A stretch of DNA of 29,379 nucleotides from CAZDHT01 sp964505325 (GTDB lineage: Bacteria > Planctomycetota > PUPC01): positions 1-29,379 of the forward strand of contig CAZDHT010000038.1 in NCBI GenBank assembly GCA_964505325.1, given 5' to 3'. Under the pieces are notes generated by a model that was given only the letters and a program-made list of their open reading frames with translations, did not search any database and was not told the origin of the DNA. Of this stretch, positions 7,510 through 15,121 are shown piece by piece. The stretch's first letter is position 1; every line of letters begins with the position of its first letter. Both the position numbers and the translations under genes were made by a program.

Positions 7510-8688
7510 TCACAGTTCGCGGCCGTAGATCCGATACCGCTTGTACAGGCGCGGCTGGAAGGCGGACTGAAGGGTGCGCACGGACTGGAGGTTGTCATCG
7601 GCCACCCACGAAAGCTCGGCCTCCGGGCAGCCCCAACGAAGCCCGTTGCGGATAAAACGGTCGAACAGGAGAGCCGTCACACCGAGGCCGCGGTATTCAG
7701 GCAGGCATGCGACCCCGAAGACCCGCAAGCGGCGGATGCGGCGCTTGCCCCACAGGAAACGGGCCCATCCGAACGGGAACAGCCGCCCATTGAGCTTCTG
7801 CAGCAGCGGGTTGATGTCGGGCAGCGAGATCAAGCAGCCCACAGGTTTGCCGCGAAGCTCGGCAATGAGGATCAGGTCGGGCAGAGCAATGGGCTTCATC
7901 TCCCGGGCCATTAGTTGGAGCTCGGCGTCGGTCGTGGGGACGTAACCCCAGTTGTCCCGGCGTGCGGCGTTGAACACCTCGCCCAGAGCGGCGACCTCGG
8001 CCTTGTACCGGGCCATCGCGAGGGAGCGGACGGTGATCTCGGGGTGGCGCCGTTGAACGGCGCGGGCGATTCGCTCGAGGCGCTGCCGGGTCCCCTGGTC
8101 GCCGGCAACCTGCTCGGCAAAGAGAACATACGCGTAAAGCTCTTTGATGGGGCGATGGCCGGCCTGCTCGACAAACTCGGGATAGTACGGCGGGTTATAG
8201 GGCATCAGGATGGCGGGTGGCCGGTCGAAGCCCTCGACGAGGAGGCCGCATTCGGCGTTGGTGGATGGATTGAAGGGCCCGCGCATCTCGGTCATGCCGC
8301 AGCCACGCAGGTCGTCAGCCGCGCGGTCAAGGAGAGCGCGCGCGACACCGGGATCGGGCTCCGTCTCGAAGAAACCCCAGAACCCGGTTGTCTCGCCGTG
8401 ATACGAGTTGTGCAGGTGATTGACGATCGCGGCGACACGCCCGACGGGCCGGGCGCCGCGCCAGGCGAGGTAGAGGCGGGCCTCGGCGTGTTTGAAAAAA
8501 GGGTGGCGCCGCGGGTCGAGCTGCTTATTCACGGCGCCCAACAGGGGCGGGACCCAGAGGGGATCCGACTCGTATAGACGCCAGGGCAGCCGGAGAAAGA
8601 GCTTGCGTTCCCGGCGATCAGCTACCTGATGAACCTCGACGTCTGCCCGTGAGTTGCTGGTTGCCGCTTGCCGATTCCCGTCGGCCAT
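7510..8688 (-). CDS. Large GNAT-fold acyltransferase, candidate bacterial ceramide synthase
   Basis: The 392-aa protein belongs to a family with a conserved N-terminal part: LFLRLPWRLYESDPLWVPPL, then LDPRRHPFFKHAEARLYLAW and GRVAAIVNHLHN. The middle reads GFFETEPDP and MRGPFNPSTNAECGLLVEGF, followed by MPYNPPYYPEF. The C-terminus has an acetyl-CoA-type GNAT region, CLPEYRGLGVTALLFDRFI. To my memory, this double-GNAT-like family (often annotated as N-acetyltransferase) includes the Caulobacter ceramide synthase, which acylates the amine of a long-chain base. The gene lies 69 bases downstream of a serine-palmitoyltransferase-like gene on the same strand, which supports a role in N-acylating that enzyme's product. 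That role is inference; the GNAT family call is solid. Confidence 0.8.
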   Translation of the reverse strand: MADGNRQAATSNSRADVEVHQVADRRERKLFLRLPWRLYESDPLWVPPLLGAVNKQLDPRRHPFFKHAEARLYLAWRGARPVGRVAAIVNHLHNSYHGETTGFWGFFETEPDPGVARALLDRAADDLRGCGMTEMRGPFNPSTNAECGLLVEGFDRPPAILMPYNPPYYPEFVEQAGHRPIKELYAYVLFAEQVAGDQGTRQRLERIARAVQRRHPEITVRSLAMARYKAEVAALGEVFNAARRDNWGYVPTTDAELQLMAREMKPIALPDLILIAELRGKPVGCLISLPDINPLLQKLNGRLFPFGWARFLWGKRRIRRLRVFGVACLPEYRGLGVTALLFDRFIRNGLRWGCPEAELSWVADDNLQSVRTLQSAFQPRLYKRYRIYGREL

Positions 8689-8757
8689 GTCCTCACCGTA
8701 TCAAGCCGATGAGCCAGAGGGGGCCCGCGCCGGCCCGTGTCGCGCTTCGGCAGACGC

Positions 8758-10035
8758 TCACTCGGACCCGGCCGCCCCTTTCTGTTCGACGGAAGCCGCG
8801 CCGGCAGAAGGCGCCTCCGCATCTTTGCTGACTTCTACGCTGCATTCGTCGAGAGCGGACATGAGTGAGTCCACCAGATAGGTGACGTGTTCCTCGGTGT
8901 GCAGCGCGGTGGGGATGGCACGAAGGATGGACCCGCCGCGACGGACCGCCGGGTAAACGACGGGTGAGATCCAGACGCCGTACTTGCGGCGGAGGACGTC
9001 GGCCACCTGGAGGGTGTTGTTACCGCCGAAGCTGATCGGGGTGATGGGCGTCTGCGTCGCGCCCACGTCGATGCCCCGCTTGCGCAGCATGGACTGGAGT
9101 TGGCGGGCGTTGGCCCAGGCTTTCTTGCGGCGGTCATGGGCCTTGCGGACCAGCTCGAGTGACTTGAGCGTTGCGGCGACTACGCAGGCGGGCGCCGCCT
9201 TCGTGAACAGGATGGTCGGGGCCAGGCAGCGGATGTAGAAGATCACCTCCCGTGGCCCGGCGACAAAACCGCCGTACGTGCCGAACGCCTTGCTGAAGGT
9301 GCCGGCGTGGACGTCGATGCGGCCCTCCACGCCAAGCATCTCGGCCGCGCCGCGTCCGTTCTCGCCGCAGATGCCGTTGCCGTGGGCATCATCCACGAAC
9401 AGGCGGGCGCCATAACGTTCGCACAGGTCGCAGATCTCGGGCAGTGGAGCGATGTCGCCGTTCATGCTGTAGACCCCGTCCACGACGACAAGCTTGGCCT
9501 GGTCCGGGTCGGTCGATTCGAGGGCTCGTTCGAGGCTCGGGGGGTCGTTGTGGCGGAAGTACTTGCTGCCCGCGCCCGAGATCTTGCCCCCGCACACCAG
9601 GCTGGCGTGGGCGAGCTGGTCGAAAATGAGCAGGTCCCCCGGCCGGGCCAGACAGGCGATGGCGCCCATCATCGCACCGGCGCCCATCGAGAAGGTGAGC
9701 GAGGCTTCGGTGCCCTTGAAGTCGGCGATCTGCTCCTCGAGCTCCAGATGCAAGCCGATCGTGCCGGTCAGCGGCCGGGCGCCCATGGGCGAGCCGATGC
9801 CGTAGCGCGTCACGTAGTCGGCGGCCGCGGCGCGGACCTCGGGGTGCACGCTCATTCCCAGGTAGTCGTTGGTGCTGAACTGGAGGCCCTGGCGACCGTT
9901 CAACTCGATCACCGGCCCCGCGTTCTCAATGGGGGACTCGTCGAAGAGCACGCGCCTCGCGACGGGCAGCTCTTCGCGCGTGGCAATGCGCTGCTCGCTG
10001 AGGAAGTGAATACACCTATCGAAAATATCAGCCAA
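8758..10035 (-). CDS. Alpha-oxoamine synthase, serine palmitoyltransferase-like
   Basis: This 425-aa PLP enzyme belongs to the alpha-oxoamine synthase family (SPT, KBL, BioF, HemA), which condenses an acyl thioester with an amino acid. Visible motifs are NDYLGMSVHPEV, GARPLTGTIGLHLELE, LIFDQLAHASLVCG, VVDGVYSMNGDIAPLPEI, LFVDDAHGNGICG, and the PLP lysine in HAGTFSKAFGTYGGF (about K249). Near the C-terminus are PTALHTEEHV and a variable tail. I start at the TTG at 10035 because GGGAGAGG precedes it and the protein then begins ADIFDRCIHFL, like the family; the open frame upstream lacks homology. Neighbouring GNAT and epimerase genes favour a sphingolipid role over biotin or threonine metabolism. 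BioF or KBL activity remains possible, since no biotin or tdh genes are present to decide. Confidence 0.88.
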   Translation of the reverse strand: MADIFDRCIHFLSEQRIATREELPVARRVLFDESPIENAGPVIELNGRQGLQFSTNDYLGMSVHPEVRAAAADYVTRYGIGSPMGARPLTGTIGLHLELEEQIADFKGTEASLTFSMGAGAMMGAIACLARPGDLLIFDQLAHASLVCGGKISGAGSKYFRHNDPPSLERALESTDPDQAKLVVVDGVYSMNGDIAPLPEICDLCERYGARLFVDDAHGNGICGENGRGAAEMLGVEGRIDVHAGTFSKAFGTYGGFVAGPREVIFYIRCLAPTILFTKAAPACVVAATLKSLELVRKAHDRRKKAWANARQLQSMLRKRGIDVGATQTPITPISFGGNNTLQVADVLRRKYGVWISPVVYPAVRRGGSILRAIPTALHTEEHVTYLVDSLMSALDECSVEVSKDAEAPSAGAASVEQKGAAGSE

Positions 10036-10100
10036 GGTCCTCTCCCTTCCTGGCCGAGAGCCGCATCCCGCAGGGCCCCGGCTCGGTGGTTCCGCTCTCC

Positions 10101-10133
10101 GCCTGTTGCAACTACAGGCAGCCTTGGTATCAT
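10101..10133 (+). promoter_or_regulatory. Promoter and overlapping dyad between the SPT-like and GH3 genes
   Basis: TTGCAA (10106-10111) and TATCAT (10128-10133) are 16 bases apart and point toward the GH3 gene, with the start expected near 10140. A 6-bp inverted repeat, GCCTGT (10101-10106) and ACAGGC (10114-10119), overlaps the first box and could be an operator. The divergent SPT-like gene starts at 10035, so this 140-base region must serve both directions. Confidence 0.5.
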
Positions 10134-10175
10134 AACATCGCGCCCGAATCCCCACGGACCCGGGACCGCCATATT

Positions 10176-11726
10176 ATGAACATGTTACGCTGGATAATCA
10201 AGAAGGCGGTTTATTTGCGCCTCCGTCAAGTTCAAGCGGCCGTCCGGGACCCCGCCGCCACCCAGGAGCGGCTCCTGCTCCGGCTGGTCCGCTACGCCAA
10301 GAACACCGAATGGGGCCGCGACCACGACTACCACCGCATCCGCTCCGCGCGGGATTACCAGCAGGCCGTGCCCATCGCCTGCTACGAAGATCTCGCCCCA
10401 CTGTGGCACCGTGCGTTCGACGGCGCCCGCGATGTGACGTGGCCGGGACACATCAAGTACTTCGCTCTGTCCTCTGGCACCACAACGGCCGAGTGCAAGG
10501 CCCTGCCCGTCTCGCGCCAGGCGATTCGCGCCAATTTCCGCTCCGGCGCCACCCTGCTGGGCCTGTGTGAACGACTGGCCCCCGGCTCCGCCCTGGCCGC
10601 CGGCAAGACCCTGTACCTCGGCGGCTCCACCCGGCTCCAGCGCCGCGGGGCCTGCTGGGAAGGGGACTCCAGCGGCATCAACGCGGCCCGGATGCCCGGG
10701 TTTACGTGGCGCTATCGCCTGCCGGAACGTGACGTGGCCGCCATCGCCGATTGGGAGGCCCGGATCGACGCCATCTGCCATCGATACCTCCGCAGCCCCG
10801 TCCGCGTCATCGTCGGGCTGCCGTCCTGGACGCTGATCCTTTTCCGACGCCTGATCGACGCGGCCCGCGAACAGCGGAGCGAATCGATCACGTCCGTTGA
10901 CGACGTGTGGCCGGAGCTGAGGGTGTTCGTAAGCTTCGGCATGGCGTTCGAGCCCTACCGTGAGCAGTTCAACGAGCTGATGGGCCGCCGCATCCCGGTC
11001 ATCAACTCCTATTCCTCCTCCGAAGGCGGCTTCAGCGCCATCCAGACCGACCCGGCCGACCCCGGAATGCAACTCGAGCTGGACACCTGTGCCTTCTTCG
11101 AGTTCGTCCCCGCCGAGGAACTCGAACGGCCCGATCCGCCGCGGCTTACCCTCGAGCAGGTCGAGACGGGGGTGGACTATGCTCTGCTGGTGAGCACGCC
11201 CGCAGGGATCTGGGCCTACGACGTGGGAGATGTGATCCGGTTCACGTCGCTGCGTCCGCCGAAGATCGTGGTTGTCGGCCGCACGCATCTCACGCTCAAT
11301 ACCTTCGGAGAACACGTCATCCAGGAGGAGCTCGAGCAGGCACTGGTTGGGGCGTGCAACGCCCTGCGCACCAGAGCTAGCGACTTCACCGTGTTCCCGG
11401 TCCCGCCCACGGCCCAGGACCCTCGGGGCCGGCACCTGTGGCTCATCGAGTTTGACGGCCCCGAACCGGCGCCGGCCGCGTTCGCCGAGAGACTCGACGC
11501 CGGCCTGACGGAACAGGGCCTCGACTATCGGACCCTCCGCAACCACGACGTCAGCATGCTCAGCCCGCTCGTGGTCCCGCTGGCGCCGGGCACCTTCTAC
11601 GAATGGGCCCGCCGTTACGATGCGCTCGGCGGCCAGCACAAGGTGCCGCGCGTCGCCCGTTCCCAGGAGATGGTCGATGAGCTTCAGGAATTGTCAAAGA
11701 GCCTGCGGCAGCCGCCGCGTCCCTAG
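10176..11726 (+). CDS. GH3 family acyl-adenylating enzyme
   Basis: The 516-aa product is a GH3 protein, a branch of the ANL (acyl-CoA synthetase/adenylate-forming) superfamily best known from plants, where it joins acyl acids to amino acids. The three ATP/AMP motifs are in order: ALSSGTTTAE (about residue 97), NSYSSSEGGF (about 279) and WAYDVGDVIRF (about 348). The N-terminus RLVRYAKNTEWGRDHDYHRI and the block FAERLDAGLTEQGLDYRTLR near the end also fit. I chose ATG 10176, where MNMLRWIIKKAVYLRLRQ begins; the earlier in-frame start is in the promoter. It is divergent from the SPT-like gene. It might activate a fatty acid for the condensation or form an amide; the substrate is unknown. Confidence 0.9.
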   Translation: MNMLRWIIKKAVYLRLRQVQAAVRDPAATQERLLLRLVRYAKNTEWGRDHDYHRIRSARDYQQAVPIACYEDLAPLWHRAFDGARDVTWPGHIKYFALSSGTTTAECKALPVSRQAIRANFRSGATLLGLCERLAPGSALAAGKTLYLGGSTRLQRRGACWEGDSSGINAARMPGFTWRYRLPERDVAAIADWEARIDAICHRYLRSPVRVIVGLPSWTLILFRRLIDAAREQRSESITSVDDVWPELRVFVSFGMAFEPYREQFNELMGRRIPVINSYSSSEGGFSAIQTDPADPGMQLELDTCAFFEFVPAEELERPDPPRLTLEQVETGVDYALLVSTPAGIWAYDVGDVIRFTSLRPPKIVVVGRTHLTLNTFGEHVIQEELEQALVGACNALRTRASDFTVFPVPPTAQDPRGRHLWLIEFDGPEPAPAAFAERLDAGLTEQGLDYRTLRNHDVSMLSPLVVPLAPGTFYEWARRYDALGGQHKVPRVARSQEMVDELQELSKSLRQPPRP

Positions 11727-11747
11727 ACGGCAATGCGCACGGAGGAC

Positions 11748-12776
11748 CTATCTCGGGCCGCGGCCCGCGACCGAGCCCCCGCGCTTCTTCAGCGGCCTGA
11801 TCCAGCCCCGGCTGGCGTACCATTTCAAGGCCTGCCGCATTCCCTCATCCAGCGGCACGCGAGGCCGGTAGCCGAGGTCGCACTCGGCCTTGGCCCAAGA
11901 GCACGTCCAGCGCTCCTGAAGCATGTCCCGGATCTTCCGGCGCGAGATGACCTGGGGCTTGCGCGTCAGCGTCCACTTCAACTCGCCGATCTCGCCGATG
12001 AGGCGAGCGACGACCCTCGGAATCCGCACTCGGCGAAGGCGGTGTCCAAAGGCTGCCTCCAGCGCGTCGGTGATCCGAGCCCAGGTGTGGGTCCCGCTGC
12101 CCACGAAGTACACCTCTCCCCTGGCGGCCTCGCCGGCCGCCGCCAGCCAGAGGCATTCCACGAGGTCGGCGACGTGGACCAGCGAAAGCTCCTTGCCCGG
12201 GCTGCCGATAACGGGCGCCAGGCGGAACCGCTGCGCCATCTTGAAGAGCGACAGAAACGATTCGTCCCGCGGGCCGTACACCGCCGGGGGCCGGACTACG
12301 GTGACTGGGAGGCGATCCCTTGCGTCAAGGACGACCCGTTCGGCGGCAAGCTTGCTGGAGCCGTAGTGGCTGATCGGCCGGGCCTCGGCCATCTCGTCCA
12401 GCGGCTCGACGCCGGGACACGGCCCGGCCGCCGCCAGGCTGCTCACGTAGACGAACCGCTGTAAGTTCGGGCACGACCGCTCGACCGCCCGGAGCAGGTG
12501 ACGAGTCCCCTCGACGTTGACGGCGGCATATGCCTCGGCCGTTCGCGCCCGCAGGAGCGCGGCGACGTGAAACACGTGGTCCACGCCCGCCGCCGCCCGG
12601 GCCACGGCATCCGCGTCCCGCAGGTCCGCAGTTCGGAACTCGACATCGAGGCCCTCGAGCCACACCCGGCGGCTCGTCGCTCGGACTTGGCATACGACCT
12701 CGGCGCCTTCGGCGAGCAGCCGCTCGGCCAGATGACTGCCCACGAAACCGCTGGCTCCGGTGACCAGTGCCTTCAC
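11748..12776 (-). CDS. NAD(P)-dependent epimerase/dehydratase, CerR-like candidate
   Basis: This 342-aa short-chain dehydrogenase of the extended type starts at GTG 12776, with GGAAGAG just upstream, and opens directly with the Rossmann glycine motif VTGASGFVGSHLAERL. Other hallmarks are FHVAALLRARTAEAYAAVNV (binding of NAD), FVYVSSLAA, and the catalytic pair YGSSK (Y138, K142), followed by VVRPPAVYGPRD. The C-terminal half carries the substrate-specific region. In Caulobacter, CerR, a member of this family, reduces the keto group in ceramide synthesis. Co-location with SPT-like and GNAT-like genes makes that role plausible here. A sugar epimerase or hopanoid-type (HpnA-like) role is the main alternative. 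It converges with the GH3 gene (21-base gap). Confidence 0.85.
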   Translation of the reverse strand: MKALVTGASGFVGSHLAERLLAEGAEVVCQVRATSRRVWLEGLDVEFRTADLRDADAVARAAAGVDHVFHVAALLRARTAEAYAAVNVEGTRHLLRAVERSCPNLQRFVYVSSLAAAGPCPGVEPLDEMAEARPISHYGSSKLAAERVVLDARDRLPVTVVRPPAVYGPRDESFLSLFKMAQRFRLAPVIGSPGKELSLVHVADLVECLWLAAAGEAARGEVYFVGSGTHTWARITDALEAAFGHRLRRVRIPRVVARLIGEIGELKWTLTRKPQVISRRKIRDMLQERWTCSWAKAECDLGYRPRVPLDEGMRQALKWYASRGWIRPLKKRGGSVAGRGPR

Positions 12777-12845
12777 GCTCTTCCAGCCTCTGTTGTGAGC
12801 CGGTGTGTCTGGTAAGCGCCCATAGTGAAGCACCCGCCGCACCCC

Positions 12846-12911
12846 AAGTCAAGAATATGCGCCGGCCTCGGCAGTTCCTGACTTGACGGGCGAGCACGCA
12901 GCGCCTACATT
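12846..12911 (+). promoter_or_regulatory. Divergent control region with sigma-70 promoter and dyad
   Basis: TTGACG (12883-12888) and TACATT (12906-12911), spaced 17 bases, form a promoter for the flippase-like gene. An imperfect inverted repeat, AAGTCAAGAA (12846-12855) and TTCCTGACTT (12875-12884), matches at nine of ten positions. Its right arm overlaps the -35 box, and its left arm contains TTGACT on the minus strand, toward the epimerase gene. A regulator binding here could control both genes. Confidence 0.55.
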
Positions 12912-12939
12912 CTGTGCGTCTTTGCCAAGTACTGTGGAG

Positions 12940-14070
12940 ATGGGGGCTGCCGTGCGCCGGGCAGTGCACATCAGCATAATGATCGCCCTCTCGGCCGGGA
13001 TCCTGGTGGCGATTGTCTTCGCCGTCGGGTTCGAGCGGACGGCGAAGGCCGTCGCCGACGCGGGGGTGCCGGCCTTTGCCGTCGTGGGAGGACTGACCCT
13101 GGCCTTCCTGCTGATCCAGGCCGTCGCGTGGGCCATCCTCAATCGCCCTATCAAGCACCACGTCCCGTTCCTCACGTTGCTCAAGGGCTCGATCGTCGGC
13201 GTGGCGGGCAACATCCTGACGCCGTCGACCTACGTGGGCGGCGAGCCGCTGAAGATCCTCTACGTCGCCCGGGCCGCGCGTTTGCCCTACCACGAGGTGG
13301 CGGGCACAGTACTGTTGAGCAAGTACCTCGAGGCGGTCAGTTTCATCCTGCTGCTGAGCTTCAGCACCGTCGTCGCGATGGTGAGCTACCGCGAGTCGCT
13401 GTTCGGCCCGTATCTCGGTGCGGGCGTAGCGATTGCCGTCTTCACGACGGCGCTGCTGGCGTTGTGCGTGGCGATGTGGTTCTCGTTGTCGCGGCGATGG
13501 CGCCCGCTGACGCGCTTGCTGCGCACGCTGGCCCGTCTGCCGGTTCTGCGACAGCGGCTGCCGGGTCTCCTGCGCCGGACCCGTGACATGGAGGACCAAG
13601 TGTCGCGCGTCGTCCGTGAGGAGAAGGCGGCAGCGTCGCAGACGTTCGGCGTCCATGTGCTCGGGCATGTGGCCATTTTCCTGAAGCCGGCTCTGTTCTT
13701 CTACCTGGGCGCCGGCATGGGCCTGACCCTGGGGCAGTTGTGCCTCCTCTTCGTCGTGGGCCAGGCCCTGCTCGCCGTGCAGCTCACGCCCTCGGGCGCG
13801 GGCGTGCTGGATACGGGCCTCATCGGCGCCTTCGCCTTGATGGGCCTGACCGAGGAACACCATTTGGCGAAGTGCATGGCGTTCCTGCTCTGCCTCCGCT
13901 TCTGGGATATCCTCATCGTCGGAGCCGGCGCCTGGCTGGCCAGCCGCGCGGGCGCCCGTGTGCTGTTCCCGAAGCCCGGCCATATCGTCCCCCCCGAGTT
14001 GCCCGAGGACGAACTGCGCGACAGAACCAATGACCACTCCTCATCAGTTCGCAACACTTCAGGGAAGTGA
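12940..14070 (+). CDS. Flippase-like membrane protein (LPG synthase TM domain, UPF0104/YbhN type)
   Basis: The 376-aa protein is mostly hydrophobic, with about eight predicted membrane segments, starting at ISIMIALSAGILVAIVFAVG. Family marks are GNILTPSTYVGGEPLKILYV (the conserved P-S/T-x-x-G-G-E segment), VLLSKYLEAVSFILLL, and LTPSGAGVLDTGLIGAF near the end. It lacks the catalytic synthase half of MprF, so it matches the stand-alone membrane family thought to move lipids or lipid-linked sugars. I chose ATG 12940 because the promoter upstream starts RNA near 12918; GTG 12952 is an alternative start with GGGGG before it. Divergent from the epimerase gene, it may export or flip the lipid made by this cluster. 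That link is inference. Confidence 0.85.
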   Translation: MGAAVRRAVHISIMIALSAGILVAIVFAVGFERTAKAVADAGVPAFAVVGGLTLAFLLIQAVAWAILNRPIKHHVPFLTLLKGSIVGVAGNILTPSTYVGGEPLKILYVARAARLPYHEVAGTVLLSKYLEAVSFILLLSFSTVVAMVSYRESLFGPYLGAGVAIAVFTTALLALCVAMWFSLSRRWRPLTRLLRTLARLPVLRQRLPGLLRRTRDMEDQVSRVVREEKAAASQTFGVHVLGHVAIFLKPALFFYLGAGMGLTLGQLCLLFVVGQALLAVQLTPSGAGVLDTGLIGAFALMGLTEEHHLAKCMAFLLCLRFWDILIVGAGAWLASRAGARVLFPKPGHIVPPELPEDELRDRTNDHSSSVRNTSGK

Positions 14071-15121
14071 AGCAGAGGCGGATGAACTTGTCGTCTGCGG
14101 GTGGGACGAGGTTTTCATTCTGCACCTGAAACGCGAGCACCGGCAGACGCCCGCGAAGGTCTGGAGCTGGAAGGCACAAGACCGAACGGATCTTCCCGCC
14201 CATTCGAGGGAGCTTTTCAAGACGACGGACGAATGCAAGCCCGTCCGGGGCGGCGGGGTCCTCATCACCTCCTCCACCAGCGGCGTGGCGCTGGCCGAGC
14301 GGGAAACGGGGAACGTCCTGTTCCACGCGGTTGTCCCGAACGCACATTCGGCGGAGTTGCTGCCGGCCGGGCGGGCGGTCGTGGCGAGCTCCGGCGCCGA
14401 GGAGGGGAACCGCCTGGTGGTGTTCAATCTGAACGGCCCGCCGGAGCCGGTCTGCACGGACGAGATGTCCTGGGCGCACGGGGTCGTGTGGGATGCGCAA
14501 AGAGAGGTCCTGTGGGCGCTGGGCCGCGACGAGCTGCGGGCCTATGAACTGCGCGACTGGGCGTCGCCTGACCCGTCCTTGTCGCGCGTGGCCACGTTTG
14601 ACCTGCCGGACCCCGGCGGGCACGACCTCTCCCCCGTGCCGCACACGCCGCTGCTGGTGGTAACCGCCCAGGAGCACGTGTACCAGTTCGACCGCGACGA
14701 GCGGCGCTTTGCCCCGCACCCTCTGCTCGGGAACGTGCCGTGCGTCAAGGGTGTGTCCGTTCATCCCGCCAGCGGGCAGATCGCCTACGTCCAGGCGGAA
14801 GGGGAACACTGGTGGGCGGAGACAATCCGCTTCTTGGAGCCGGAAGGCGTCCTCCACGAGCCGGATGCGCATTTCTACAAAGCGCGTTGGGACGCCGCCG
14901 CTCAGGAGGAGCCCGAAGGGGCGGGGAGGGTAAGCAGAAAGCAGGCGCCGTCCTTTACGGTCTCGTCGAGGCGGAGGTCGCCGCCCATGCTGCGGGCCAG
15001 GCGGCGGCTGAGCGCCAGGCCCAGGCCGACGCCGGGGGCGGAGTTGGCTGCGTCGCGTGCCGACTTGCGGAACGGCCGGAACAGGTTCGGCGCGTCCTTC
15101 CGCAATACTCCCGGGCCATGA
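14030..15121 (+). CDS. Beta-propeller-like protein (DUF6528-like), overlapping the kinase gene
   Basis: The 363-aa frame starts at ATG 14030, overlapping the flippase-like gene by 41 bases. Its first 290 residues have WD40-like blades: DELVVCGWDEVFILHLKR, GGGVLITSSTSGVALAER, NAHSAELLPAGRAVVASS, SWAHGVVWDAQREVLWALGR, and KGVSVHPASGQIAYVQAEG. This resembles DUF6528-type propellers. The blade-like sequence ends near 14900 (AHFYKARW). The rest, to 15121, is arginine-rich low-complexity sequence lying entirely opposite the end of the histidine kinase gene, so the original stop has probably been lost. No signal peptide is seen. It may bind a ligand or a protein; no enzyme motif is visible. Confidence 0.7.
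   Translation: MTTPHQFATLQGSEAEADELVVCGWDEVFILHLKREHRQTPAKVWSWKAQDRTDLPAHSRELFKTTDECKPVRGGGVLITSSTSGVALAERETGNVLFHAVVPNAHSAELLPAGRAVVASSGAEEGNRLVVFNLNGPPEPVCTDEMSWAHGVVWDAQREVLWALGRDELRAYELRDWASPDPSLSRVATFDLPDPGGHDLSPVPHTPLLVVTAQEHVYQFDRDERRFAPHPLLGNVPCVKGVSVHPASGQIAYVQAEGEHWWAETIRFLEPEGVLHEPDAHFYKARWDAAAQEEPEGAGRVSRKQAPSFTVSSRRRSPPMLRARRRLSARPRPTPGAELAASRADLRNGRNRFGASFRNTPGP

Noticed and set aside
12325..14037. A 570-codon minus-strand frame spanning the epimerase start and the flippase-like gene.
   Set aside because: It shares no domain and overlaps two genes with secure families; its sequence is histidine, glutamine and arginine-rich.
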